Below, one piece after another: positions 42,415 to 51,545 of a stretch of 64,000 bases of DNA. The DNA is from Actinomadura litoris (GTDB lineage Bacteria > Actinomycetota > Actinomycetes > Streptosporangiales > Streptosporangiaceae). A program made the position numbers and the translations under genes. The DNA is taken from positions 1-64,000 of the forward strand of contig NZ_WOFH01000018.1 in assembly GCF_009733595.1 (NCBI RefSeq), written 5' to 3'. Below the pieces are notes generated by a model. The model saw only the letters and a list, made by a program, of their open reading frames with translations. It ran no database searches and was not told where the DNA came from. How positions within the stretch are numbered: the stretch's first letter is position 1; every line of letters begins with the position of its first letter.

Positions 42415-43683
42415 TCAGTTGAGCGCGGGCGAGGCGTCGGAGGTCTCGGGGGAGGGGGCGGCGCCGATCGTCCGGTTCCGTCCGGCGGCGGCGCCGGGGA
42501 CGACCATGACCGTCGCGACCGCCAGGACGACCATCATTGGAACGGTCCATCCAGCGGTGGCGTCGTGCAGCGCGCCGACCGCGAGCGGGCCGAGCGCCGC
42601 GATAACATAGCCGGTGCCCTGCGCCATCCCGGACAGCTGCGCCGCGACCCGCGCGTCGTGGGCCCGCAGCCCGATGAACGAGAGCGCGGTGGCGAAGCCG
42701 AGGCCCTGCCCGAAGCCGAGGACGACCGTCCAGCCCCAGACCGAGCCGATCGGCGCCCAGGTGATGCCCGCGAACCCCACGAAGCTCAGCACGGCCGTCG
42801 CGATCACGAGCGGACGCTGGTCGCGGGACCGCCGTTCCAGGAGCGGGACCGACAGCGACCCGAGCGCCTGCACCGCCGCCGACAGCGCCAGCACGTAGCC
42901 GGCGGGGACCTCGCCCATGCCGCGGTCCTGGCAGATCGTCGGTAGCCAGCCGAGCACCACGTAGGCGAGCAGCGACTGGAGGCCCATGAAGAACGTGACC
43001 TGCCACGCCAGGCCCGACCGCCACACCCGGGACGCAGCGCCGCGCGCCACCGGGGCGGCGGGGGCCGACCGCGCCGCGCGCGCCGACCTCAGCGCCCGCG
43101 GCAGCCAGATCGCGCCCGCGACCGCGGTCGGGACCACCAGCAGCCCGAGCGGCAGCCGCCAGGACGCGTCGAAGGCGTTCTCGACGGGCACCGCGAGCCC
43201 GGACGCCAGGCACGCCCCGACCGTGATCGCCACCGTGTAGACCGAGGTCACGACCGTGATCGAGGCGGGGTGGTCGCGCTTGATGATCGCCGGCATCGCG
43301 ATGTTGCCGACGCTGATCGCGATTCCGGCGACCAGCGACCCGGCGAACAGCGCGAACGTCGCGTCCACCAGCCGCAGCAGCAGGCCGACGAGGAGCAGCC
43401 CCATCGCGGTGACCAGGAGCGTCTCGCTGCGCGGCGGGCGCCGCAGGAACGGGGCGAGCAGGCCGTAGGAGCCGAAGAAGACCAGCGGCAGGGTCGTGAG
43501 CGCCCCGGCCGCCGTCCCGGAGAGGTGGAAGGCGTCGCGGATCTCGGTCAGCAGCGGCCCGACCGCCGCCAGCGCCGGACGCAGGTTGACGGCGACGATG
43601 ACGATCAGCACGAGCTGCCCGACCACCACGCCGCGTCCCGCGGCCGCGTGCTCGGGGCCGGTCTCGGGTCGGCCCGCCATCAT
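42415..43683 (-). CDS. MFS transporter, CynX/NimT-type
   Basis: The 422-residue, roughly 12-span protein has NLRPALAAVGPLL at the first loop, typical of the CynX/NimT group of major-facilitator antiporters, and further conserved RPPRSETLLVTAMGLLL. Substrate unknown; this group includes cyanate and nitroimidazole-related carriers. Its ATG overlaps the GntR stop (ATGA), so the regulator and transporter form an operon. Confidence 0.88.
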   Translation of the reverse strand: MMAGRPETGPEHAAAGRGVVVGQLVLIVIVAVNLRPALAAVGPLLTEIRDAFHLSGTAAGALTTLPLVFFGSYGLLAPFLRRPPRSETLLVTAMGLLLVGLLLRLVDATFALFAGSLVAGIAISVGNIAMPAIIKRDHPASITVVTSVYTVAITVGACLASGLAVPVENAFDASWRLPLGLLVVPTAVAGAIWLPRALRSARAARSAPAAPVARGAASRVWRSGLAWQVTFFMGLQSLLAYVVLGWLPTICQDRGMGEVPAGYVLALSAAVQALGSLSVPLLERRSRDQRPLVIATAVLSFVGFAGITWAPIGSVWGWTVVLGFGQGLGFATALSFIGLRAHDARVAAQLSGMAQGTGYVIAALGPLAVGALHDATAGWTVPMMVVLAVATVMVVPGAAAGRNRTIGAAPSPETSDASPALN

Positions 43684-44420
43684 CGCCCTTCCTCGGTGCC
43701 GTCCGGCCGGCGGGGCCCGCCCGCCGCCGCGGACCCCTCCTCGCGGGGGACGAGGGTCTCCAGGACGGCCAGCGCCGGTTCCACCACCGCCGCGGCGGCC
43801 TCACCGGCGGCGACGGGGTCGCGGGCGATGATCGCGTCCAGGACGGCCCGGTGCCGCGCCGGGCCCGCCTCCGGCACCTCCTGGTCGAGGCGGAGCGCCC
43901 GCATCGACTCCTGGAGGCGGTCGATGAAGAACCGCATCGCCTCGATCAGGACGGGATTGCGCGTCGCCTCCGCCACGCCGAGGTGGAAGAGCGCGTCGGC
44001 GGCGCCGAACGCGTCGGCCTCGGTGGCCTCGTCGCGGGCGCGCAGGAGCTCTTCGAGCCGGACGAGGTCGGCGTCGGTGCGGCGCCGGGCGGCCAGCCGG
44101 GCGGCCTGGACGTCGTAGGCGAGCTGCATCTCGAAGACGTCCCGGAGGTTGGCCCGCGCGACGCGGCGCAGGAGGGGGCGCGGGTTCGCGCTGCTGCGCA
44201 CGTAGGTGCCGTAGCCGCGCCGCACCTCCAGGACGCCGACGTGGGTCAGCGCCCGGATCGCCTCCCGGACCGCCGGCCGGCTCACCCCGAGCTGGGCCGC
44301 CAGGTCCACCTCGCCCGGGATGCGGCCGCCCACCGGCCAGGAGCCCTCGCTGACCTGGGCTTGGAGCTGGTCGAGGACGGCGTCGACGGTCGACCCGCCC
44401 GGAACTGGATGAAGAACCAC
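43680..44420 (-). CDS. GntR-family FCD-domain regulator (FadR subfamily)
   Basis: The product (246 residues from GTG 44420) has an N-terminal winged helix (VDAVLDQLQAQVSEGSWPVGGRIPGEVDLAAQLGVSRPAVREAIRAL split) and an FCD ligand-binding domain with conserved His/Asp-rich positions (LAYDVQAARLAARRRTDADL, HLGVAEATRNPVL, HRAVLDAII). GAGAGG 5 nt upstream supports GTG 44420; ATG 44450 and ATG 44492 are also open and the former lies inside the operator. It likely represses the MFS gene that follows by an overlapping ATGA. Confidence 0.85.
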   Translation of the reverse strand: MVLHPVPGGSTVDAVLDQLQAQVSEGSWPVGGRIPGEVDLAAQLGVSRPAVREAIRALTHVGVLEVRRGYGTYVRSSANPRPLLRRVARANLRDVFEMQLAYDVQAARLAARRRTDADLVRLEELLRARDEATEADAFGAADALFHLGVAEATRNPVLIEAMRFFIDRLQESMRALRLDQEVPEAGPARHRAVLDAIIARDPVAAGEAAAAVVEPALAVLETLVPREEGSAAAGGPRRPDGTEEGR

Positions 44421-44433
44421 AAGAGCCTCTCTC

Positions 44434-44456
44434 AGTAAGACGTCAGACATCTTACT
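44434..44456. promoter_or_regulatory. FadR-type operator upstream of the FCD regulator
   Basis: AGTAAGA - N9 - TCTTACT forms a perfect 7-bp inverted repeat directly upstream of GTG 44420 and over ATG 44450. Its place fits autoregulation of the regulator-transporter operon. Confidence 0.6.
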
Positions 44457-44576
44457 TCCGCGAAGATCGCGGGAAAACGTGTCGGTGATCACGCGGACGG
44501 CGGACGGCGCCCGCCGGACCGAGGGGTGCGGGGGAGGTGAGTGCGCTCCGGTCCGGCGGGCGCCGTGTCGAGGGGG

Positions 44577-44945
44577 TCAGCGGCGGCGTAGCAGGGGGTG
44601 CCGGCGGCGTTTCCTGCGAGACGACGCGCGCCGCCGCTCCGGTTCCGCCTCACGCCGTGCCCGCTCGCGTTCGGCGGCGAGCGCGGCGGCGCGGCCCGCG
44701 GCGGCCTCGCGTTCGGGTTCGGTGGGGGCGGCGTCGCGGCGGGTCCGCTGGGCCGGGCTGCCCTCGATGATCCCGCCGGTCACCGCGCCCCGGTGCGGAA
44801 GTCCCGGGTCCTTGCCCCGGGGGCGTTTCCGCTCGCGTGCGGCGGTCAGCGTGAGCGTGAGCCAGACGGCCAGCGCGGCGAACACGATGATCGGCCCGAA
44901 CACCCACAGGCGGGCGTCCCCCACCATGCCTGTGTCGGCGAGCAT
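44577..44945 (-). CDS. Small membrane protein with basic Arg-rich tail
   Basis: From ATG 44945 the 122-residue product has one transmembrane segment (LWVFGPIIVFAALAVWLTLTLTAAR) and a long charged tail (EREAAAGRAAALAAERERARREAEPERRRASSRRKRRRH split). AGGAGG lies 9 nt upstream. Start context resembles the gene at 42290. Function unknown; the DUF2207 gene ends 76 bp upstream of its start. Confidence 0.65.
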   Translation of the reverse strand: MLADTGMVGDARLWVFGPIIVFAALAVWLTLTLTAARERKRPRGKDPGLPHRGAVTGGIIEGSPAQRTRRDAAPTEPEREAAAGRAAALAAERERARREAEPERRRASSRRKRRRHPLLRRR

Positions 44946-45021
44946 GCGGCGCCACCTCCTCGCCACCACGCTCTACCCGGCACACGGATCCCAACCCTCC
45001 GCGCCCCGCCGGGGCGGCGGC

Positions 45022-46746
45022 TCAGAAGCCGCGCGACTGCGAGATGGAGCCGGACGTCGTCAGCGTGAACGCGCGCATCGACTCGGCGAACTTCGACAGG
45101 TCCCACTCGGCGGGGCCCTCGTACCAGTACAGGTTGTCCGCGCCCTGCCGCCCCGCGTCCTTGACGGTCTCGGACCACTTCGCGACGACGTCGAACACGA
45201 CCGCGTAGGGGAGGAAGCGCGAGTACAGCGCGATGCGCTGCCGGGACGCGTCGCCCTCGGGGAGGACGCCCCGCTCCAGGAAGGCGCGGAAGCCGATGGT
45301 GTGCGCGAGCACGGTGGCGCCGCGCGCGGTCTTGGCGGGCATGTACTGGCCGCCGTAGGCGAGCGCGGCCCCGGCGATGACCAGGGCGAGCCCGGCGAGG
45401 GCCCATTCGGTGGTGAGGGCGAGCGCGACGGTGCCGGCGACGCCGAGGACGGTCACGACGATCCCGGCGACCGTCCACCGGGACCGGACGGTGTCGGGCC
45501 GCCGCGCGAACCAGCCCTGCTTCACGACATCGTCGTACATCGCGGAGCGCACCTGGGCCAGCCGCGTCGCGAACGTACCGCCGAGCTGCGACAGCTTCAC
45601 CGAGTCGCGCCCGCTGCCGTCGGGCGCGGTGAGGAGGGCGTCGAGCAGGATCCGCTCGTAGGGGAGCAGGTCGACGACGGGGCGGTCGAGGCGGCGCAGC
45701 GTCCAGTCCAGGCGTCCGGTGGCGGCGCGGTCCTCCTCCTCGATCAGCAGGTAGCCGCGGACGGCGAGGTCCACGATCGTGGCGGTGACGTCGATGACGT
45801 CGGCCTGCTCGTCGATCAGCGTGCCGATCTGGCCGGGGCGGACGCCGTCCGGCGGCTCGAACTCCGCCCCCGACACCGGCGGCTGGTCGCCCTCGGCGGC
45901 CTTCTTGCCGACGACGCGGGCGTCGCGGCCGCGCAGCAGGTACAGCGCCGCGAGGCCGCCGCCGAGCAGGACGAGCAGGCCGAGCAGCGCGCCGCCGGTG
46001 ACGGCGTTGACCGAGAACGCGGTCGCGACGTTGTGCCGGCGCTCGTAGAGGGCGGTGCCGCCGGTGGTCCCGGCGGGGAAGCCCGCGACGACCGTGAGGG
46101 ACTCCCCGGACAGCATCCGCTGCTGGCTGAAGATCCCTTCGGTCCGCGTGTGGTTCGTGTAGAACTGCGTGCAGCCGATCGTGCTCCCGGGCGGGCCCGC
46201 GAAGCAGTTGACGTTGTTGATCGTCGCGCCGCCGGTGACGGTCGCGCGCGCCTCGTCCACGGGGACGCTCCAGCCGCCGACGGCGGGCCAGCGCAGCTCC
46301 TCGACCGAGTCCATGCGGGCGATCGCGCCGCGCAGCCCGTACTCCAGGACGACGGTCCGCTCGCCGGTGAGGGACGTCCCGCCGCCGACCTTGACGATGG
46401 TCCGGGTGCCGCTCTCGGACGTGTGGACCTTCGTCGGCCCGCCGTTGGGGCTGGAGGCGCGCAGGCCCTCGATCCTGTAGACGCGGTCCTCGGTGACGCT
46501 GTCGTGGTCGCGGGTGACGAACGTCCGCTTGAAGCCCTTGCTGCCCGCGAAGCGGTAGACGATCGTCTCCTTCACGCGGGTCAGGCCGCCCTTGCCCGCG
46601 GTGAGGACCACCTCGTCCTTGAGGACCCGCTCCGACGCGGCGGTCCCCGCGGCCGCGGGGGCGCTCGCGGTCAGCGGGACGAGGACGGCGGCCGTCAAGA
46701 TCAGGACCGCCGGTCGCAGACGACACAACGCCGCATGAGCAGACAT
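45022..46746 (-). CDS. DUF2207-domain membrane protein
   Basis: The 574-residue product has a signal peptide (MSAHAALCRLRPAVLILTAAVLVPLTASAPAAAG), a DUF2207 extracellular domain (VLKDEVVLTAGKGGLTRVKETIVYRF), a transmembrane helix (~232-255), and more hydrophobic helices followed by a cytoplasmic tail ending SGSISQSRGF. The domain's role is unknown in all bacteria. The start is ATG 46746; TACTAT ends 8 nt before it, so the mRNA may be leaderless. Divergent from the peptidase gene 42 bp away. Confidence 0.82.
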   Translation of the reverse strand: MSAHAALCRLRPAVLILTAAVLVPLTASAPAAAGTAASERVLKDEVVLTAGKGGLTRVKETIVYRFAGSKGFKRTFVTRDHDSVTEDRVYRIEGLRASSPNGGPTKVHTSESGTRTIVKVGGGTSLTGERTVVLEYGLRGAIARMDSVEELRWPAVGGWSVPVDEARATVTGGATINNVNCFAGPPGSTIGCTQFYTNHTRTEGIFSQQRMLSGESLTVVAGFPAGTTGGTALYERRHNVATAFSVNAVTGGALLGLLVLLGGGLAALYLLRGRDARVVGKKAAEGDQPPVSGAEFEPPDGVRPGQIGTLIDEQADVIDVTATIVDLAVRGYLLIEEEDRAATGRLDWTLRRLDRPVVDLLPYERILLDALLTAPDGSGRDSVKLSQLGGTFATRLAQVRSAMYDDVVKQGWFARRPDTVRSRWTVAGIVVTVLGVAGTVALALTTEWALAGLALVIAGAALAYGGQYMPAKTARGATVLAHTIGFRAFLERGVLPEGDASRQRIALYSRFLPYAVVFDVVAKWSETVKDAGRQGADNLYWYEGPAEWDLSKFAESMRAFTLTTSGSISQSRGF

Positions 46747-46788
46747 GGGCGCAAATAGTATCGGGAACGCGTGCGATGATTCTTCGCT

Positions 46789-47763
46789 ATGGCAGGTCAC
46801 CGCCCCCCGCCCCCGCCGGCGCCACCGTACGGTCCGCCTGCCTACCGCCCGCCGCAGTACCGGTACGTGCCCGCGCGCAGGCCGCCGCGCCGCAGCGCCG
46901 GCGGGACGGTCGCGGGCGTCGTGGGCGGGCTGACCTCGCTGGTCGTCCTGGCGATCCTCGCCTTCTCGGTCCTCGGCGGCGACGGAGGTATCGGGGGCAT
47001 CGGCGGCATCGGCGCGCGGCCGGGTTCGGCCTCCGGCGGCGGCGCGCCGCGCTCGGCGGCCACCGCGAACAAGCTCTACACGACGGGCGCGCTGACCCCC
47101 GTCCGGTGCGCGCTGCCGCGCATCACCCCGGCCGCCGGGTCGATGCGCCGGTTCATGGACGTGCTGAGCGACTGCCTCGACACGTCCTGGACGCGCCAGT
47201 TCGCCAAGATCGACGCCCGGTTCGACCCGCCGAAGCGGGTGTTCTGGGAGCAGTCCGGCCGCAGCCCGTGCGGGACGTACCCGAGCCCCGGCGCGTCCGC
47301 GTTCTACTGCCCCGCCAACAACACGATGTACGTGGGGTTGCGGCACATCGTGGAGACCTCAGGCGGCGAGCCGCTGTCGCACTTCGCGGTGTTCGCCCGG
47401 GTGATCGCGCACGAGTACGGGCACCACGTCCAGGACCGCGCCGGAATCCTCCTCTACGGGCACGAGGAGATGGAGAAGGCCGACATCATGGCCCGCAACG
47501 AGGCCAGCCGCCGCATCGAGCTCCAGGCGCAGTGCTTCGCGGGCGCCTTCCTCGGCGCCGAGCGCGCGACGCTCCCGATGACGCGCGAGCAGTACGTCGC
47601 GATGGTCATGGACGTGCGCGGCCGCGGCGACGAGCGGCTGCCGCCCGAGGAACGCGACCACGGCTCGGGCCGCAACTACGCCGGCTGGGTGGTCACCGGC
47701 TTCCAGGGCCGCCGCCTGGCCGTCTGCAACACCTGGACGGCCCGCCCCGAAAAGGTGAGCTGA
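46789..47763 (+). CDS. Neutral zinc metallopeptidase (YpfJ-like), membrane-anchored
   Basis: The 324-residue product has a Pro-rich N-terminus, one transmembrane helix (~50-68), and a peptidase domain with HEYGHH at 208-213. This is the zinc motif of the putative neutral zinc metallopeptidase family (PF04228), followed by LQAQCFAGAFLGAERA and later GRNYAGWVVTGFQG. The active site would face outside. ATG 46789; no clear ribosome-binding site. Substrate unknown. Confidence 0.88.
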   Translation: MAGHRPPPPPAPPYGPPAYRPPQYRYVPARRPPRRSAGGTVAGVVGGLTSLVVLAILAFSVLGGDGGIGGIGGIGARPGSASGGGAPRSAATANKLYTTGALTPVRCALPRITPAAGSMRRFMDVLSDCLDTSWTRQFAKIDARFDPPKRVFWEQSGRSPCGTYPSPGASAFYCPANNTMYVGLRHIVETSGGEPLSHFAVFARVIAHEYGHHVQDRAGILLYGHEEMEKADIMARNEASRRIELQAQCFAGAFLGAERATLPMTREQYVAMVMDVRGRGDERLPPEERDHGSGRNYAGWVVTGFQGRRLAVCNTWTARPEKVS

Positions 47764-47844
47764 CGGGCGGGACCGACCACCTGGTCCGTCGTGGCGCACC
47801 GGCCGGAGCCCGAGGCGCCGTTCCGCGTCGCCGGGGCCGGGTCC

Positions 47845-48408
47845 TCAGCGCCTGGTCTCGTACCTGGCCAGGAGTACGCCGTCGGGGAACGTCCGGGTCT
47901 CCGCCAGGCTCAGGTTCACCCAGTTGTCCAGGGCCGTGAAGAACGGCGTGCCGCCGCCCAGCAGGACCGGATGGGTGACGACCAGGTACTCCTCGATCAG
48001 CCCGGCCCGCATGGCCGCCGCGGCGAGCGTGGCGCCCGCGATGTCCATGGGGCCGCCGTCCTCGGCCTTGAGCCGGGTGATCTCGGTGACCGCGTCGCCG
48101 GTGACCAGGCGGGTGTTCCAGTCGACCGCGCGGGTCGTCGAGGAGAACACCACCTTCGGCATGTCCCGCCAGCGGCGGGCGAACTCGATCTCCGCCGGTG
48201 CGGCGCCGGGCTCCCGGTCGGCGGTCGGCCAGTACGAGCTCATCGTCTCCCACAGCCTGCGCCCGTACAGCGCCAGTTCCGTCGCGGCCACCCGGTCGGA
48301 CCACCACTGGAACAGCTCGTCGCTCGGTGCGCTCCAGCCGAGGTCGTCGCCGGGCGCGGCGATGTAGCCGTCCAAGCTCATGTTCATGCCGAAGGTCAGT
48401 TTCCGCAT
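47845..48408 (-). CDS. Dihydrofolate-reductase-like protein (RibD C-terminal family)
   Basis: The 187-residue product begins MRKLTFGMNMSLDGYIAAPGDDLGW and holds YGRRLWETMSSYWP and VTEITRLKAEDGGPMDIAGATLAAA, the usual parts of the RibD-C/DHFR fold. Its reaction in this organism is unknown. ATG 48408 is supported by AGGAGG 8 nt upstream; ATG 48453 is less likely. Confidence 0.87.
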   Translation of the reverse strand: MRKLTFGMNMSLDGYIAAPGDDLGWSAPSDELFQWWSDRVAATELALYGRRLWETMSSYWPTADREPGAAPAEIEFARRWRDMPKVVFSSTTRAVDWNTRLVTGDAVTEITRLKAEDGGPMDIAGATLAAAAMRAGLIEEYLVVTHPVLLGGGTPFFTALDNWVNLSLAETRTFPDGVLLARYETRR

Positions 48409-48473
48409 CGCGTGCGCCTCCTGTGATTCGGTACTCGGCGTACAGACCAGCACGGCGCGCGAAAATCATCGGG

Positions 48474-50120
48474 TCAGGAATCGATGGTCCTCCAGAAGGC
48501 GCACCGGTGTTCCGCGTCGCGGTCGGTCTGGCCGATCGTGGTGGTCGCGAGTGATTGCACCCCGTCGTCGCCCTGGAAGGGCATCCACCGGGGTCGTCCG
48601 CTGCTGTTGGGGTTTCCGGCGGCGGCGAACCGGGACCAGTAGCTGATCATGGTCGTGGCGAGCCGTTGCTGGGCGGGCGTCTGCGGGCCGGGGAGCTGCT
48701 CGTCGTCGAACAAATACTGGAGTTCGGCACCGTGGAACGCGCCGGTGGGGAAGTTCGGCTTGCGCAGGGTCTTGAACCACGGCGCCGTGTCGTCCGCGAA
48801 CTCGTAGGCGTAGACCGCGGTGTGCGCGGCGAGTGCGCGGTCCCGGTCCTGGGCGGGGCATCCCCAGGCCCAGTCGGTCACGACCGTGGACAGTGCCTCG
48901 CCCGCGGAGTGGAACCCGGCGACCGGATACCGGGCCATGACCCGCCGCAGGTCGGCCGGGCGGAACAAGGCGGCGAGCTGCTCGCGATAGCTCTCCGGGG
49001 TGGTCTCCTTTTCGGTGGCGGCCTCGATCGCCGCGGTGAACAGGTGGTGCTCGTCCCGCGTGGTCCCCTGCATGACAGGGACGCGGTTGAAGCGGCCGGT
49101 CGCGAAGGCGCGCTCCGGGCTGAGCGGCAGGAAACCGCCACCGACGGTGGGACCCGACCCGACGCCGATGTCGGACCACCTGGTCAGTTCGCCGGGGTCC
49201 ACGTCGCGCAGGCAGGTCGCCGCGGTCGCCGGGTCGGCGCAGCCGAGCTCGGCCGCCACCTTGAGACCGTGCTTCCGACGGTCGGCGCGGGGCAGCGGGA
49301 ACCAGGTCGCAGGCCCCGGCGACCACTTCGCACCGGTGCACTGCGCGCTCTGCACGATCGCCCGATGGAACAGCCCCGCCGATGACGGCGCGGCGAGCTG
49401 GGCGCAGACGCTGGTCCCGCCCGCGGACTCGCCGAAGATCGTGACGTTGCCGGGGTCGCCGCCGAACGCCGCGGCGTTGCGCCGCACCCAGCGCAGTGCG
49501 GCCTGCTGGTCTTCGAGACCGAAGTTCCCGGACAGGTTCCGGGCCTTGCCGTGGTCGAGTGCCGGGTGGGTCAGGAACCCGAAGATTCCGAGCCGGTAGT
49601 TCGGGCTGACCACGACCACGTCGCCTTCGGCGGCCAGCCGCTTCGCGCCGTACAGGCTGGCGGCGCCGCTGATGAACCCGTTGCCGTGGATCCACACCAT
49701 CACCGGCAGTCTGCGTTTCCCGGTGTGGCGCGGCGTGGTGACGTTGAGGAACAGGCAGTCCTCGTCCGTGCTGGCCTCATCGACCAGCCCCTTGGCCTGG
49801 GCGCAGCGGTTGCCGGGCTCGGTGGCGTCCCGCACTCCCCGCCACGGCTCGGCCGGCTGCGGCGAGGCCCAGCGCAGGTCGCCCTCCGGTGGCGCGGCGT
49901 ACGGAATCCCCTGGAACACCCTGGCGGTCGAATCGACCCTGCCGCGGACGGCGCCGGCGTCGGTCCGGACCACGGCGTCGCCGCGGTCCGGTGGCAGCGC
50001 GTCGGCCGCCCCTCCGCCGGCGACCGAGCCGGAGAGCAACGCCGCGGTCAGCAGCACCACCACACCGCCGAGCCGCCGGGTGCGCCGGCCCGGCGCGGGG
50101 TGTCGATACGGCGGTTCCAT
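48474..50120 (-). CDS. Secreted type-B carboxylesterase
   Basis: The 548-residue product has a twin-Arg-containing signal (RRTRRLGGVVVLLTAALLSG), type-B carboxylesterase opening GRVDSTARVFQGIPYAAPP, the oxyanion HGNGF (145-149) and nucleophile elbow GESAGG with Ser232. The rest follows the family to the C-terminus (WMPFQGDDGVQSL). It should hydrolyse carboxylic esters outside the cell. The promoter and operator upstream (50145-50193) are well defined and point to TetR control by the divergent gene. Confidence 0.9.
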   Translation of the reverse strand: MEPPYRHPAPGRRTRRLGGVVVLLTAALLSGSVAGGGAADALPPDRGDAVVRTDAGAVRGRVDSTARVFQGIPYAAPPEGDLRWASPQPAEPWRGVRDATEPGNRCAQAKGLVDEASTDEDCLFLNVTTPRHTGKRRLPVMVWIHGNGFISGAASLYGAKRLAAEGDVVVVSPNYRLGIFGFLTHPALDHGKARNLSGNFGLEDQQAALRWVRRNAAAFGGDPGNVTIFGESAGGTSVCAQLAAPSSAGLFHRAIVQSAQCTGAKWSPGPATWFPLPRADRRKHGLKVAAELGCADPATAATCLRDVDPGELTRWSDIGVGSGPTVGGGFLPLSPERAFATGRFNRVPVMQGTTRDEHHLFTAAIEAATEKETTPESYREQLAALFRPADLRRVMARYPVAGFHSAGEALSTVVTDWAWGCPAQDRDRALAAHTAVYAYEFADDTAPWFKTLRKPNFPTGAFHGAELQYLFDDEQLPGPQTPAQQRLATTMISYWSRFAAAGNPNSSGRPRWMPFQGDDGVQSLATTTIGQTDRDAEHRCAFWRTIDS

Positions 50121-50144
50121 GTCGCGCTCCCTCTGCGATCATTA

Positions 50145-50188
50145 TTCGTGTGTGGGTCACACAAACTTAAGTGTGGGGCATACACGAA
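50145..50188. promoter_or_regulatory. TetR operator between the esterase and its regulator
   Basis: TTCGTGT (50145-50151) and ACACGAA (50182-50188) are the ends of a long dyad enclosing TGTGTGGGTCACACA. The operator covers both boxes of the esterase promoter and lies 55 bp before the TetR start, so it should govern both directions. Confidence 0.7.
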
Positions 50189-50193
50189 GTCAA
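50165..50193 (-). promoter_or_regulatory. Promoter of the carboxylesterase gene
   Basis: On the minus strand TTGACT (50193-50188), 17 nt, TTAAGT (50170-50165) is a good sigma-70-type promoter, placed 45 bp upstream of ATG 50120. The TetR dyad overlaps it. Confidence 0.7.
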
Positions 50194-50243
50194 GGTAGAG
50201 TCGGCGTGACAGGGATCCCCGGTCGAGCGGAGGAGGCCGCCGG

Positions 50244-51023
50244 ATGCCGATCGCGGAGGACCCCGGGCTGCCGCCGGGGCTGGCCTTGGCGTGGGGCCTC
50301 CCCGTCAAGACGACCAAGCTCGGGCGCAAGCCGTCGCAGAGCGTCGAGCAGATCGTCGCCGCGGCCCTCGAACTGGCCGACGCGGACGGATTCGAGGCCC
50401 TGTCGATGCCCAGGATCGCCCGGCGGCTCGGGCTGACCGCCAACGCGATCTACCGGTATGTGAGGTCCCGGGACGAGCTGCTGGTCCTGGTCGCCGAGGC
50501 CGCCTGGGGCGCGGCGCCGGACCTGGCGTCCGGGACGGGGGACTGGCGCGACGCGGCGAGCGGGTGGACGCGGGCGATGATCGACCGGTGCGAGGTCCAC
50601 CCCTGGCTGTGCGATCTCCCCGTCCGCGGGGCCCCGGTGACGCCGAACCTGCTGGACTGGACGGAGGCGATCCTGAAGGTGCTGACCGGCGCCGGGCTGA
50701 CCCCCGCCGAGGCTCTGGGGTGCGCGTTCGTGCTGGACGGCTATGCGCGGCAGATCGGCGGCATGCGCCGCGACCTGCGGTACAGCACCGCGGCTCCGAC
50801 GCGGTCGGACACCGTGGCCGCGTTCCTCCTGCCCCGGCTGCGCGAACGCGGCCACTCGGTCCTGGCGTCCATGATGGAGGGCGACGACTACACCGACGAC
50901 GTCGTCGACGACGACGTGGCCTTCGGGCTCGACCGGATCCTGGACGGGATCGGCGTGCTGGTCGCGGCGAAACGTGCCGCGGAGCCGCCTTCGCGGAGTC
51001 GATCACGCGAAAAGCCGTTGTGA
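50244..51023 (+). CDS. TetR/AcrR-family regulator
   Basis: The 259-residue protein has the TetR DNA-binding helix-turn-helix (IVAAALELADADGFEALSMPRIARRLGLTANAIYRYVRSRDELL split) and a C-terminal ligand-binding helical domain. GGAGGAGG precedes ATG 50244. Divergent from the carboxylesterase with a shared dyad, so that gene is the best target. The effector is unknown. Confidence 0.9.
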   Translation: MPIAEDPGLPPGLALAWGLPVKTTKLGRKPSQSVEQIVAAALELADADGFEALSMPRIARRLGLTANAIYRYVRSRDELLVLVAEAAWGAAPDLASGTGDWRDAASGWTRAMIDRCEVHPWLCDLPVRGAPVTPNLLDWTEAILKVLTGAGLTPAEALGCAFVLDGYARQIGGMRRDLRYSTAAPTRSDTVAAFLLPRLRERGHSVLASMMEGDDYTDDVVDDDVAFGLDRILDGIGVLVAAKRAAEPPSRSRSREKPL

Positions 51024-51053
51024 GGGGTATCACCGGTGAGTGCTAGCTAGAGC

Positions 51054-51069
51054 GCTTGCAATTGCAAGC
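51054..51069. promoter_or_regulatory. Perfect 16-bp palindrome GCTTGCAATTGCAAGC upstream of the XRE gene
   Basis: The palindrome has two 8-bp arms with no spacer, 21 bp before ATG 51091. It is probably the binding site of the XRE regulator itself. Confidence 0.6.
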
Positions 51070-51090
51070 ATGCTGGCGCATGGTGGAGCC

Positions 51091-51489
51091 ATGGCAGGTT
51101 CCAAGGTCGGCTCCCTCGGGGAGTACATCCGCGAGCAGCGCACCCGGGCGAAGATCTCGCTGCGGCAGCTCGCGGATTCCTCCGGCATCTCCAACCCGTA
51201 TCTGAGCCAGGTCGAGCGCGGGCTGCGCAAGCCGAGCGCCGAGATACTGCAACAGATCGCCAAGGGGCTGCGGATCTCCGCCGAGGCGCTGTACGTGCAG
51301 GCCGGAATCCTTGAGGACCGCGAGGCCGACACCGATGTGATGGCCGCCGTGCGGGCCGATGCCCTTCTGAGCGAGCGTCAGAAGCAGGTGCTCCTCGACA
51401 TCTACGCCTCGTTCCTCAAGGAGAACGAGGCCGCGCTCAAGGAGGACGAGGCCGCGCTCGGCGACGAGCACACGACCCGCGCGCCATGA
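51091..51489 (+). CDS. XRE-family regulator, Rv0474-like
   Basis: From ATG 51091 the 132-residue product has the XRE helix-turn-helix (YIREQRTRAKISLRQLADSSGISNPYLSQVERGL split), a linker, and an acidic tail (ENEAALKEDEAALGDEH). It strongly resembles the Mycobacterium tuberculosis Rv0474 regulator, which also precedes an HbhA gene. The ATG spacing to GGAG is short, and ATG 51040 or ATG 51070 would lie within or just after the palindrome. Stop overlaps nothing; the HbhA-like gene follows at 51546. Confidence 0.85.
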   Translation: MAGSKVGSLGEYIREQRTRAKISLRQLADSSGISNPYLSQVERGLRKPSAEILQQIAKGLRISAEALYVQAGILEDREADTDVMAAVRADALLSERQKQVLLDIYASFLKENEAALKEDEAALGDEHTTRAP

Positions 51490-51545
51490 CGAGCCGCCCC
51501 GCGCGGCACCCGAAGCAGACAGACGAGCGGAAAGGACGGGGTCAG

